A stretch of 27,997 nt of DNA from positions 1-27,997 of the forward strand of contig JANOHI010000131.1 of assembly GCA_031406385.1 (NCBI GenBank), given 5' to 3'. The notes below the pieces were generated by a model that was given only the letters and a program-made list of their open reading frames with translations, ran no database searches and was not told where the DNA came from. This document shows positions 9,273 to 19,325 of the stretch, one piece after another. Positions within the stretch are counted from its first letter, which is position 1. Each line of letters starts with the position of its first letter. The DNA comes from JANLQX01 sp031406385 (lineage in GTDB: Bacteria > Actinomycetota > Acidimicrobiia > Acidimicrobiales > JANYDT01). A program made the position numbers and the translations under genes.

Positions 9273-10736
9273 ATGGGTGAAATCGGTGGCTTCATGAAGA
9301 ACGGCAGGGCGACTCCGACACGGCGACCCGTGCCGGTGCGCCTCCGTGACTGGAAAGAGGTGTACGAACCCTTTCCCGACGCAGCGCTCAAGACCCAGGC
9401 CGGACGCTGCATGGACTGCGGCATCCCCTTCTGCCATAACGGCTGTCCGCTCGGGAACCTCATCCCGGAGTGGAACGACCTCGTGTACAAGAACGACTGG
9501 TCCGACGCCATCGAGCGCCTCCACGCGACGAACAACTTCCCCGAGTTCACCGGCCGTCTCTGCCCGGCGCCATGCGAAGGTGCCTGTGTGCTCGGCATCA
9601 ACGATGATCCCGTCACCATCAAGATCGTGGAGAACACGATCATCGACCGAGCCTGGGATGAGGGGCGCGTCAAGCCGATCCTCGCCAAGGTGAAGACCGG
9701 AAAGAAGGTGGCGGTCATCGGTTCCGGGCCGGCTGGCCTCGCCGCCGCGCAACAACTCACCCGTGCAGGTCACGATGTCGTCGTGTTCGAACGCGCGGAC
9801 CGCATCGGCGGGTTGCTCCGCTACGGCATCCCCGAGTTCAAGATGGAGAAGTGGGTCCTCGACCGTCGTCTTGAGCAAATGAAGGAAGAAGGCACCGTCT
9901 TTCGCACCGGCGTTCATGTGGGCCAGCCCGGACACCCGAGTGCCCACGAGTTGCGCGGCACGTTCGATTCGGTGGTGCTCGCCGGCGGTTCAACGGCTGC
10001 CCGAGATCTCGATGCCCCGGGACGCGACCTTCGCGGCGTCCACTACGCCATGGAATACCTGGTTCCATCAAACAAGGTGCAACACGGCGACTTTGCATCG
10101 TCGCCCATCGACGTGAAGGACAGGCACGTCGTTATCATCGGCGGAGGCGACACCGGCGCCGACTGCCTCGGCACCGCCCATCGCCAGGGAGCGGCGTCGA
10201 TCAAGCAGTTCGAGATCATGCCGCGTCCGCCTGAGGATCGGGCAGTCGACAATCCGTGGCCGCTGTTCCCGTTCGTCTACAAAGTCACGTCGGCCCATGA
10301 AGAGGGTGGTGAGCGGGTGTACTCCGTCACCACCACAGAGTACGTGGGCGATGACGACGGCAATCTGCGGGCGATTCGCGGGCACGAGGTGGTCACCGCA
10401 TTCGTGGGCGGTCGGCCGACGTTCGAAAAGGTGGAAGGTTCCGAGTTCGAAATCCCGGCTGACTTCGTGTTCCTCGCCATGGGATTCCTCGGCCCCGAAA
10501 AAGGAGGGCTGCTCGAGCAATTCGGTGTGGCTCTCGACGGCCGCGGCAACGTTGCCCGCAACGCGACGTACGCGACCAGCGTCGACGGGGTTTTTGTTGC
10601 CGGTGATATGGGCCGGGGTCAGAGCCTTATCGTCTGGGCCATCGCCGAAGGTCGTTCTGCTGCGCGTGCCTGTGACGAGTTCCTGATGGGATCGTCGGAT
10701 CTGCCGTCGCCGCTTGTCGCCGCGGCCACGAGGTAG
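9273..10736 (+). CDS. gltD: glutamate synthase small (beta) subunit
   Basis: Takes electrons from NAD(P)H and passes them through FAD and iron-sulfur clusters to GltB. At 487 residues it has the usual length. ATG 9273 has an AGGGAG site just upstream and gives the family N-terminus (MGEIGGFMKNGR, RDWKEVYEPF). The two [4Fe-4S] sites are formed from Cys46, 49, 54 and 58 (CMDCGIPFCHNGC) and Cys97, 101 and 105 (LCPAPCEGAC). The FAD Rossmann motif is VAVIGSGPAGLAAA, followed by GGLLRYGIPEFKMEK. The NAD(P)H site is VVIIGGGDTGADC, and the C-terminal FAD contact is GVFVAGDMGRGQSLIVWAI. It lies 115 nt after gltB and is probably co-transcribed with it. Confidence 0.97.
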   Translation: MGEIGGFMKNGRATPTRRPVPVRLRDWKEVYEPFPDAALKTQAGRCMDCGIPFCHNGCPLGNLIPEWNDLVYKNDWSDAIERLHATNNFPEFTGRLCPAPCEGACVLGINDDPVTIKIVENTIIDRAWDEGRVKPILAKVKTGKKVAVIGSGPAGLAAAQQLTRAGHDVVVFERADRIGGLLRYGIPEFKMEKWVLDRRLEQMKEEGTVFRTGVHVGQPGHPSAHELRGTFDSVVLAGGSTAARDLDAPGRDLRGVHYAMEYLVPSNKVQHGDFASSPIDVKDRHVVIIGGGDTGADCLGTAHRQGAASIKQFEIMPRPPEDRAVDNPWPLFPFVYKVTSAHEEGGERVYSVTTTEYVGDDDGNLRAIRGHEVVTAFVGGRPTFEKVEGSEFEIPADFVFLAMGFLGPEKGGLLEQFGVALDGRGNVARNATYATSVDGVFVAGDMGRGQSLIVWAIAEGRSAARACDEFLMGSSDLPSPLVAAATR

Positions 10737-10754
10737 CGGGTCGGGCCGGTTGGC

Positions 10755-11198
10755 TCAGCCCACGCGGGTCGCGACGAAGACCGGGATCACGCGCTCGGTC
10801 TTCTTCGCATAGTCAGCGTACGTAGGAAATACGGCGACTGATCGCTCCCACCACGTGGCTCGTTCGTCGCCCTCGACGATACGGACGCGGTAGTCCGCCG
10901 GCGCCGGCCCATCCTGTATCTCGACGAGCGGTTCGGCGACGAGGTTGTGGAACCAGCCGGGGTTCTTCGGAGCACCACCCATGGATGCGACGAGCGCGTA
11001 CTCGCCGTCGTGTTCGACCCGCATCAGGGCGAACTTCCGGATCTTGCCGGAAGAGGCTCCGCGGCTGGTGATGATGATCACCGGGATGCCGGTTTCTCGC
11101 AGCGTCGCCGCCTCCTTGCCGCCCGTGCGCTCGTAGGTCTCCACCTGGTCACGGACCCACTGCAGGGTGCTCGGTTCGTACTCTCCACTCAATGGCAT
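10755..11198 (-). CDS. F420-dependent (Ddn-type) nitroreductase/quinone reductase family protein
   Basis: A 147-residue single-domain protein of the deazaflavin (F420)-dependent nitroreductase family, whose best-known member is Ddn of Mycobacterium tuberculosis. Typical features are the split-barrel start (GIPVIIITSRGASSGKIRKF), EYALVASMGGAPKNPGWFHN with the conserved PxWxxN-like stretch, and DYRVRIVEGDERATWWER. The family uses reduced F420 to reduce quinones and other substrates, usually near the membrane; the substrate here cannot be told. The gene is convergent with gltD (18-nt gap). It begins just inside the flank of the insertion sequence at 11248, whose insertion point is about 30 nt upstream of its probable -10. 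Confidence 0.88.
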   Translation of the reverse strand: MPLSGEYEPSTLQWVRDQVETYERTGGKEAATLRETGIPVIIITSRGASSGKIRKFALMRVEHDGEYALVASMGGAPKNPGWFHNLVAEPLVEIQDGPAPADYRVRIVEGDERATWWERSVAVFPTYADYAKKTERVIPVFVATRVG

Positions 11199-11204
11199 CC
11201 GCCC

Positions 11205-11210
11205 ATCGTA
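11205..11210 (-). promoter_or_regulatory. probable -10 box of a leaderless transcript
   Basis: On the minus strand TACGAT lies 6 nt before ATG 11198, so transcription would start at or next to the start codon. There is no room for a leader, and leaderless messages are common in actinobacteria. No clear -35 is present. Confidence 0.45.
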
Positions 11211-11239
11211 GGGTGCGCGTTGGGAGAGAGGTTGCCCCC

Positions 11240-11247
11240 ATATATGG
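11240..11247. repeat. left target-site duplication of the ISL3 element
   Basis: ATATATGG directly precedes the left inverted repeat and is repeated exactly at 12685-12692 after the right end. Eight-base duplications are usual for ISL3-family insertion. Confidence 0.9.
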
Positions 11248-11271
11248 GGCTCTCCTGACTGATCCGTGGGT
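11248..11271 (+). repeat. left terminal inverted repeat (IRL)
   Basis: Starts GGCTCTCCTG, has ACTGA in the middle, and ends TCCGTGGGT. It pairs with 12661-12684. Confidence 0.88.
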
Positions 11272-11359
11272 GTCGGGGTAGGCCATCCGCGGGTGCACGC
11301 CGTTTCCTTCCTACGTTCTGAGGCTGTCGAGGCATCGGAACGAGGGTGAGGAGAACGGC

Positions 11360-12661
11360 GTGCAGAACGTCAGGTTATGGGCACGCGTGTTGGGTGTCGA
11401 ACGTTCGGCGGTGATCGAGGGTGTCCGTGAGGATCTCGACGTCGAAGCGATCGTGGTGTCGGCGCGGCTGATGAAGGGGAACCGGCATCGTTGCGGGCAC
11501 TGTCGGCGGCGGTCGCCGCGCTATGACGGCGGTGAAGGGAGGCGCCGGTGGCGGTCGTTGGACGCGGGCACGGTGAGGGTGTTCATCGAGGCTGAGGCGC
11601 CCCGGGTCACGTGTCGCATCCATGGGGTCACGGTTGCTTGGGTGCCGTGGGCACGTCATGGTGCCGGGCACACTCGAGCTTTTGATGACCAGATCGCATG
11701 GCTGGCGGTGCATACCTCCAAGAGCGCGGTTGTCGAGTTGATGCGGGTTGCGTGGCGCACTGTTGGTGCGATCATCACCCGGGTTCAGGCTGATATCGAT
11801 GCCGCTGTTGACCGTTTCGATGGGTTGTCTCGGATCGGGATTGATGAGATCAGCTACAAGCGTGGTCACCGTTACCTATGCGTTGTTGTCGATCATGACA
11901 CCGGTCGACTCGTCTGGGTTGGGGTCGGTCACGACGAGTCGACACTGGCCCGCTTCTTCGAGGTTCTTGGCCCTGCGCGAAGCGCGTTGATCACCCACGT
12001 GTCCGCTGACGCTGCGACCTGGATCGCCAATACCGTCAAGACGTACTGCCCGAACGCAGTGTTGTGCGCCGACGCGTTCCACGTCGTGAAGTGGGCGACC
12101 GAAGCACTCGACACGGTCCGCCGCTCCGCATGGAACGACGCCCGTGCCGTCGCCCGCACCGAGGGTCGCGCCCGGCCAGGCCCACCCGGCCCGAACACCC
12201 CACCACGACCCGGACATCAACGAGCCCGTGGGATACGACAGGCACGCTACGCCCTATGGAAAAACCCGGAGAGCCTCACCGAGCGTCAAACAACAAAACT
12301 GGCCTGGATCGCGAAAACCGATCCCCGGCTCCACCGTGCCTACCTCCTCAAAGAAGGACTTCGCACCGTGTTCAAACTCAAAGGCGACGCCGGCAAAGAA
12401 GCCCTCGATCGATGGCTCGTCTGGGCGTGTCGATGCCAAATCCCTGCGTTCGTGAAACTCCAAACCACCATCCGCCGCCACCGAGCCGAGATCAACGCAG
12501 CACTCGACCACAACCTCTCCAACGCCCTCATCGAGTCAACGAACACCAAGATCCGGCTCCTCACCCGAATCGCCTTCGGATTCAAGAACCCCGAAGCCCT
12601 CATCGCACTCGCCATGCTCGCACTCGGAAACCCAAAACCCGCCCTACCCGACCGGAAATGA
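11360..12661 (+). CDS. ISL3-family transposase
   Basis: A 433-residue DDE transposase. The GTG start at 11360 has GAGGAG about 7 nt upstream. An N-terminal zinc-finger-like stretch (HRCGHCRRRSPRYDG, then VTCRIHG) precedes a helix-turn-helix region (SKSAVVELMRVAWRTVGAII). The catalytic acidic residues appear in GIDEISYKRGHRYLCVVVD, in VLCADAFHVVKWATEA and in LSNALIESTNTKIRLLTRIA, where the last Glu is followed by the N-x-K-x(3)-R pattern of the family. The length is full and no frameshift is visible, so the enzyme is probably active. The stop codon ends at the inner edge of the right inverted repeat. Confidence 0.95.
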   Translation: MQNVRLWARVLGVERSAVIEGVREDLDVEAIVVSARLMKGNRHRCGHCRRRSPRYDGGEGRRRWRSLDAGTVRVFIEAEAPRVTCRIHGVTVAWVPWARHGAGHTRAFDDQIAWLAVHTSKSAVVELMRVAWRTVGAIITRVQADIDAAVDRFDGLSRIGIDEISYKRGHRYLCVVVDHDTGRLVWVGVGHDESTLARFFEVLGPARSALITHVSADAATWIANTVKTYCPNAVLCADAFHVVKWATEALDTVRRSAWNDARAVARTEGRARPGPPGPNTPPRPGHQRARGIRQARYALWKNPESLTERQTTKLAWIAKTDPRLHRAYLLKEGLRTVFKLKGDAGKEALDRWLVWACRCQIPAFVKLQTTIRRHRAEINAALDHNLSNALIESTNTKIRLLTRIAFGFKNPEALIALAMLALGNPKPALPDRK

Positions 12662-12684
12662 CCCACGGAACCAGCAGGAGAGCC
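12661..12684 (-). repeat. right terminal inverted repeat (IRR)
   Basis: Read on the minus strand it starts GGCTCTCCTG, has CTGGT in the middle, and ends TCCGTGGGT. It matches the left end at 20 of 24 positions. Confidence 0.88.
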
Positions 12685-12692
12685 ATATATGG
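12685..12692. repeat. right target-site duplication of the ISL3 element
   Basis: ATATATGG, identical to 11240-11247. Confidence 0.9.
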
Positions 12693-12697
12693 GGGCT

Positions 12698-12728
12698 AAA
12701 CACCTCCCAACGGCGTTGGGAGGTGTTT
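12698..12728 (-). terminator. rho-independent-type terminator of fhs-folD
   Basis: A perfect 14-bp stem (AAACACCTCCCAAC with GTTGGGAGGTGTTT) and a 3-nt loop, starting 9 nt after the folD stop. On the minus strand the 3' arm ends in TGTTT, a short T-tract. The insertion-site palindrome lies immediately beyond it. Confidence 0.75.
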
Positions 12729-12737
12729 CGCCGCAAC

Positions 12738-13628
12738 TCAGCCCGGAAACGCGCCCTGCATCTTCGCCGCCGAGAGCGTGTTCTCCAACAGGCACGCGAT
12801 CGTCATCGGGCCGGTTCCACCCGGCATCGGCGTGATCGCACCGGCCACGGCCTGCACGGAGTCGAAGTCCACGTCGCCGACGAGGCCGGCCTCGGTGCGC
12901 GAGATCCCCACGTCGACGACGGCAGCGCCCGGCTTCACGTGCGCGGCCGTGATTATGCGGGCCTGTCCGGCGCAAGCGACGATGATGTCGGCCGCTCGAC
13001 ACACATCGATGAGATCACCGGCGGGAGTGCGGGAGTGGGCCAGCGTGACGGTTGTGTCGATGCCCTTGCGGCCGAGCAGGAGCACCTGCGGAAGGCCGGT
13101 GAGGGTGGATCGGCCGATCACAACGGCCCGCTTGCCCGAGGTGGCGACCCCGTAGCGCTCGAGCAGCCGCATGACCCCGAGCGGCGTGCAGCCGACGTGG
13201 CCGGCCTGGCCGCGCACAAGGCGGCCGAGGGAGCGCTCCGTAAGCCCGTCGACGTCCTTGTCCGGCGGAATGTGGGCGAGCACCTCGTCGGCATCGAGAC
13301 CGTCGGGTAGAGGAAACTGGCACAGGATCCCGTGCACCATCGGGTCGGCGGCAAGAGCGGCGATCACCGCGTTCACCTCCGCCTGGGTCGCGGTGGCCGG
13401 CAGGTCGGTGTGCTTCGACACGATCCCGGCTTCCCCCGCCTTCTTCTGCTTCGAGTTGATGTAGGCCCGGCTCGGCTTGTCGTCACCGACGAGCACCGTG
13501 GCGAGACAGACATGGGGCGAGCCGGCCGCTTCGATCTCCCGACGCAGACGCGCAATCATTTCGTCGCGAAGACGGATGCCATCCATGAGGATGGCGCCGC
13601 CGGGGGTGCGGGCAAAGTCTTCAGACAT
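12738..13628 (-). CDS. folD: methylene-THF dehydrogenase / methenyl-THF cyclohydrolase
   Basis: Bifunctional cytoplasmic enzyme interconverting 5,10-methylene-THF and 10-formyl-THF with NAD(P). ATG 13628 (MSEDFARTPGGAILMDG) has AAAGG 8 nt upstream and gives 296 residues, normal for FolD; the longer frame to 13682 adds only an unrelated leader. The catalytic region is LVGDDKPSRAYINSKQKKA, with the Tyr and Lys pair. Substrate-pocket motifs are QFPLPDGLD and DKDVDGL, and CTPLGVMRLLERY follows. The Rossmann part has VVIGRSTLTGLPQVLLL, and the C-terminal signature is TPMPGGTGPMT. The usual family form of the pocket motif is QLPLPxH; here a Gly stands in place of the His. It follows fhs by 57 nt in one operon. 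Confidence 0.96.
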   Translation of the reverse strand: MSEDFARTPGGAILMDGIRLRDEMIARLRREIEAAGSPHVCLATVLVGDDKPSRAYINSKQKKAGEAGIVSKHTDLPATATQAEVNAVIAALAADPMVHGILCQFPLPDGLDADEVLAHIPPDKDVDGLTERSLGRLVRGQAGHVGCTPLGVMRLLERYGVATSGKRAVVIGRSTLTGLPQVLLLGRKGIDTTVTLAHSRTPAGDLIDVCRAADIIVACAGQARIITAAHVKPGAAVVDVGISRTEAGLVGDVDFDSVQAVAGAITPMPGGTGPMTIACLLENTLSAAKMQGAFPG

Positions 13629-13685
13629 CAATGCAACCTTTGGAGTGGACGCAGTGGGGCGGGGCGACTTCATCGGCGTCAATCA

Positions 13686-15383
13686 TCAGCTGAGCCCGAC
13701 GATCTCGCCGTTCTCGTCGAAGTCGATGATCGACGCCGCCGGATGCGTTCCGAGACCCGGCATGGTGCGCATGTCGCCGCAGATCGGGTAAATGAACCCG
13801 GCGCCCACCGAGGCGCGGACCTCACGAACATTGAGCGTGTGTCCGGTCGGTGCGCCCTTGAGCGACGCGTCAGCAGAGATCGACAGGTGGGTCTTGGCGA
13901 TACAGACGGGGAGGTGGCCGAAGCCGTTGCGCTCGTAGTTGGCCAGCTGCTTGTTGGCGCCGGCGGAATACGTGACGTTGGCGGCGCCGTAGATCTTCGT
14001 GGCGACGGTCTCGATCTTGGTCTTGAGCGACGCCTCGTCGGGGTAGAGGAACGCGAAGGTCGACGGTTCATCGCACGCTTCCACAACAGCTCGGGCAAGG
14101 TCCGTGGCCCCGGCTCCGCCGTCGGAGAAGTGGGTGCATACGGCGACGCGAGCTCCTGCGCCCTCAGCGATGCGCTTGATGGCCTCGTGCTCGCTGGCGA
14201 AGTCGGTCGGGAACGCGTTGATGGCGACGACGGGCGAGACACCGTGAGCCTTCACGTTCTCGATCTGCTTGATCAGGTTGGCGGCTCCTGCCTCGACGTC
14301 GGCGGGATTCTCGGCGAGCAGCTCAGCCGGAAGCGCCTTGCCGGCGACGATTTTGAACTTTCCGCTGTGGGCCTTCAGCGCGCGTACCGTCGCCACGAGA
14401 ACGGCGGCATCCGGGACGAGACCCGAAGTCCGGCACTTGATGTTGAAAAATCGCTCGGCGCCCATGTCGGCGCCGAAGCCCGCCTCGGTGATGAGGTACT
14501 CACCGGCGTGGATACCGATCATGTCGCCGACGATCGATGAGTTCCCGTGGGCGATGTTGCCGAACGGCCCGGCGTGGACGATCACTGGGGTGTTCTCCAG
14601 CGTCTGGAGAAGGTTCGGCTTGAGGGCGTCGCGCATGATCACGGCCATCGAACCTGCACCGTGGAGCTGTTCCGCGGTGACGGGCTCTCCGGCCTTGGTG
14701 TAGCCGACGACGATGCGGCCGAGGCGTTCGCGCATGTCCTTCTGCGAGGTGGCGAGGGCGAAGATGGCCATGACCTCCGATGCCGCAGTGATGTCGAAGC
14801 CGCTCTGGCGGACGACGCCGTCTTCGGCGGTGCCCATGCCGATCACGAGGTTACGCAGCGAGCGGTCGTTCACGTCGAGCACTCGTCGCCACGTGATGTT
14901 GTTGAGGTCGAGCCCCAGCTCATTGCCCTGATGGAGGTGGTTGTCGACCATCGCCGACAAGAGATTGTGGGCCGCGGTCACCGCATGGAAGTCGCCGGTC
15001 AGGTGCAGGTTCAGGAGCTCCATGGGGATCACCTGGCTGTACCCGCCGCCGGCGGCGCCGCCCTTGATACCGAACGTCGGGCCCATCGACGGCTGCCGCA
15101 GGCTGATCACGGCGTTCTTGCCGATGTGCTTCATGGCCTGACCGAGGCCAACGGTGGTGGTGGTCTTGCCTTCGCCGAGCGGGGTCGGGGTGATGGCGGT
15201 GACCACCACATACTTCGCCTTCGGCCGATCCTTCAGTTCATCGATCGCCTCAAGCGAGATCTTGGCAAGCTCACGGCCGTAGGGTTCGAGAAGATGCTCG
15301 CCGATCCCCATTTGCGCGGCGATGTCCGGCAGGGGCAGTGGCTTTCCGGCACGGGCGATCTCGAGATCAGACGGGAACGGCAT
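13686..15383 (-). CDS. fhs: formate-tetrahydrofolate ligase
   Basis: Joins formate to THF using ATP, giving 10-formyl-THF; run in reverse it releases formate and makes ATP. ATG 15383 (MPFPSDLEIARAGKPLPL) has GAGGAG 7 nt upstream and gives 565 residues, close to the family norm. The open frame continues up to 16109 but only as the antisense of the divergent gene. Key motifs are the P-loop TPTPLGEGKTTTTVGL, PSMGPTFGIKGGAAGGGYSQ, HAGPFGNIAHGNSSI and the C-terminal FIYPICGDMRTMPGLGTHPA. It is divergent from the formate dehydrogenase operon across 150 nt, an arrangement that links formate production and formate oxidation. Confidence 0.97.
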   Translation of the reverse strand: MPFPSDLEIARAGKPLPLPDIAAQMGIGEHLLEPYGRELAKISLEAIDELKDRPKAKYVVVTAITPTPLGEGKTTTTVGLGQAMKHIGKNAVISLRQPSMGPTFGIKGGAAGGGYSQVIPMELLNLHLTGDFHAVTAAHNLLSAMVDNHLHQGNELGLDLNNITWRRVLDVNDRSLRNLVIGMGTAEDGVVRQSGFDITAASEVMAIFALATSQKDMRERLGRIVVGYTKAGEPVTAEQLHGAGSMAVIMRDALKPNLLQTLENTPVIVHAGPFGNIAHGNSSIVGDMIGIHAGEYLITEAGFGADMGAERFFNIKCRTSGLVPDAAVLVATVRALKAHSGKFKIVAGKALPAELLAENPADVEAGAANLIKQIENVKAHGVSPVVAINAFPTDFASEHEAIKRIAEGAGARVAVCTHFSDGGAGATDLARAVVEACDEPSTFAFLYPDEASLKTKIETVATKIYGAANVTYSAGANKQLANYERNGFGHLPVCIAKTHLSISADASLKGAPTGHTLNVREVRASVGAGFIYPICGDMRTMPGLGTHPAASIIDFDENGEIVGLS

Positions 15384-15472
15384 GAAAAGCTCCTCAGGGT
15401 TGGGCGGAAACGTCGAACGGGGCGGCAGGTTGTCGGCCACATCGTTCCACATTGCGGGCCGGTCCCGCATGG

Positions 15473-15500
15473 TGGACTTACAAGGAGCGATCAGTACACT
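15473..15500 (+). promoter_or_regulatory. candidate promoter of the formate dehydrogenase operon
   Basis: TGGACT (15473-15478), a 16-nt spacer, then TACACT (15495-15500). This predicts a start near 15507 and a leader of about 27 nt carrying GGGAGA before ATG 15534. I found no strong matching promoter for fhs on the other strand. Confidence 0.4.
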
Positions 15501-15533
15501 GGCGATCATGGCACCGCCACCCCGGGAGACGTT

Positions 15534-17525
15534 ATGAACACGACCGCGAAACGCCCGGCCCATCGGGGAATGACGTCGTCCCCGTTGCCCCGGATCACCA
15601 CCCCGCTCGTCCGAGAGAACGGGGTTCTTCGTCCGGCCACGTGGGACGAGGCGCTGGAGCGAGCCGCCCGCGGGTTCGCCGAGACGAAGGACACCCACGG
15701 ACGCAACGCATTCGGTCTGTTCTCCTGCTCGAAGTCGACGAACGAGATGAACTACGTCGCCCAGAAGTTCACCCGGGCGGTGATCGGAACCAACAACATC
15801 GACTCCTGCAACCGCACCTGACACGCTCCCTCTGTGGTCGGTCTGGCCACCGTGTTCGGAGCAGGCGGCGGAACCTCTAGTTACGCCGAGATCGAAGCAA
15901 CTGACGTCATCGTCCTGTGGGGCTCGAACGCACGGGCTGCCCATCCGATCTTCTTTCAGCATGTCCTGAAGGGGATCCGCAACGGAGCCAAGCTGATCGT
16001 CGTCGATCCGCGTCGCACCGAAACGGCGCAGTGGGCCGATCTGTGGTGCGGCTTGAACGTCGGCACCGATATCGCACTCTCGAACGCCATCGCCCGCGAG
16101 ATCATTCACGCCGGCCTCGCCAACCGCGCGTTCATCGACGGGTCAACGAGCGACTACGAGGCCTACGCCGCCTCGGTTGAGCCGTGGACGCTGGCCCGCG
16201 GGTCCGAAGTCACCGGCATTCCCGCCGAGGCGATCCGCGAGCTCGCCCACACCTATGCCCGTGCTGACCGTGCGCAGCTGTGCTGGACGCTCGGCATCAC
16301 CGAGCACCACAACGGCGTCGACAACGTCCTCGCGTTGATCAACCTGGCCTTGCTGTGCGGCCACGTCGGCCGTTTCGGTGCCGGGCTCAACCCGTTGCGA
16401 GGTCAGAACAATGTGCAGGGCGGCGGCGACATGGGCGCCATTCCGAACCGCATGCCCGGCTTCCAGGACATCCTCGACGCAACGGTGCGCGCCAAATACG
16501 ACGCCGCATGGTCGCTGGTCGGCACCGGCAACGAGATCCAGGACCACTACGGCTGGCACCTCACGGCGATGTTCGAGGCCATGGGCCGCGGTGAGCTGCG
16601 TTCGCTCTACGTCATCGGCGAGAACCCGGCCCAGTCCGAGGCCGACAAGGGCCACGCCGTCAAACTGCTCCAAGGCCTCGACCACATGGTCGTGCAGGAC
16701 ATCTTCCTCACCCGCACCGCAGAACTGGCCGACGTCGTGCTTCCCGGTTCGGCGAGCTGGTGCGAGAGCGAAGGAACGGTGACGAACTCCGAGCGGCGGG
16801 TGCAGCGCTGCCGCAAGGCCCTCAACCCTCCGGGCGACGCGAAGGACGACATCGAGATCATCGTGGCGCTGGCCGCCAAGATGGGCCACCACTGGTCCTA
16901 CGGCTCGACCCCCCGTGAAGTCGCAGAGAACGTGTGGGACGAGATGCGTGCGCTGTCACCGATGCACCACGGGATGTCTTATGCGCGCTTAGACGAGCAC
17001 GACGGCATCCAGTGGCCCTGCCCCAGCCACGACCGCATCGAGCCGTCGTTCCTCCACGGACGCCTGTGGGCCGCCGACCCGGCCGAAAAGGGCCGACTCG
17101 CCCCGTTCTCGGTCGTGATCGACGACCCGCCGGTCGACACGCTCTCCGACGAGTTCCCGCTGCGGCTCACCACCGGCCGACGGCTCGACTCCTACAACAC
17201 CGGCGTGCAGTCCGGTGGCTTCGCGTCGCCGCTGCGCTTCGGTGAGACCATCGATGTGTCCCCCGAAGACGCCCGAGCCCTCGGCATCGTCGACGGTGAG
17301 ATCGTTGTCGTGGCGTCACGTCGCGGAGCGGTCGAAGCGCCCGTGCAGATCGATTCGTCCCTTCGCCCCGGTCTGGTGTTCATGACCTTCCACTTTCCCG
17401 AGCAGGTCGACGTGAACATCCTGACCATCGAAGCCAACGATCCGAAGTCGGGCACGGCCGAGTTCAAGGCCAGCGCGGTCCGGATCGACAAGGTTTCCGA
17501 CCGCGCCCTCGTAGCGGGCAGCTGA
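15534..17525 (+). CDS. fdhA: formate dehydrogenase catalytic (alpha) subunit, selenocysteine-containing, lacking its N-terminal Fe-S domain
   Basis: Molybdopterin (Mo/W-bisMGD) formate dehydrogenase oxidising formate to CO2. ATG 15534 has GGGAGA just upstream; the product is 663 residues if the TGA at 15819-15821 (codon 96) is read as selenocysteine. The reading frame and family similarity continue unbroken across it: SCNRT-Sec-HAPSVVGLATVFGAGGG, where the family has Sec or Cys followed by His. Later motifs are IVLWGSNARAAHPIFFQH, QNNVQGGGDMGAIPN, LADVVLPGSASWCESEGTVT and the C-terminal molybdopterin-dinucleotide domain (LRLTTGRRLDSYNTG, FMTFHFPEQVDVNILT). The CxxCxxxC [4Fe-4S] segment expected before TTPLVRENGVLRPATWDEAL is absent here and occurs at the C-terminus of the protein at 19322-20242. 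A gene-finder would probably call two pieces, 15534-15821 and 15834-17525. The stop directly abuts the next ATG. Confidence 0.93.
15822..15861 (+). promoter_or_regulatory. bacterial SECIS element directing selenocysteine insertion at TGA 15819
   Basis: Directly after the TGA, GTGGTC (15834-15839) pairs with GGCCAC (15845-15850, one G-T wobble) around the loop GGTCT (15840-15844). A lower stem CTCC/GGAG (15826-15829 with 15858-15861) encloses an internal loop. The GGTC loop begins 18 nt after the TGA, the same distance as I recall for Escherichia coli fdhF, whose loop also carries GGUC for SelB binding. Part of this match is forced by the conserved Gly-Leu codons, so the stem is the more independent evidence. 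Confidence 0.8.

Positions 17526-19321
<1,796 letters not shown>

Positions 19322-19325
<4 letters not shown>

Larger units (their letters stand above)
11248..12684 (+). mobile_element. complete ISL3-family insertion sequence (1437 bp)
   Basis: One transposase gene lies between terminal inverted repeats of 24 bp, with 20 of 24 identical. Both ends read GGCTCTCCTG, then 5 mostly different bases, then TCCGTGGGT. The element is flanked by ATATATGG direct repeats. Removing the element and one repeat copy restores a perfect palindrome, GCCCCCATATATGGGGGC, as the target. Intact ends, intact gene and exact duplication point to a recent and possibly still mobile insertion. It lies between the F420 reductase and the folD terminator and breaks no recognised gene. 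Confidence 0.93.

Noticed and set aside
13332..14540. 402-codon plus-strand ORF across folD and fhs
   Set aside because: Antisense to two certain genes; no family features.
15384..15533. tRNA-Sec or other selenocysteine-machinery gene near fdhA
   Set aside because: No cloverleaf is seen here or in the other gaps, and no selA, selB or selD-like protein occurs in the window.
15819..15821. TGA as a true stop making fdhA a pseudogene
   Set aside because: Same frame continues with full family similarity, the codon is at the Sec site, a SECIS-like hairpin follows, and the rest of the operon is intact.
15384..16109. N-terminal extension of fhs
   Set aside because: It crosses the divergent promoter region and the fdhA coding strand; Fhs length and ribosome-binding site fit 15383.
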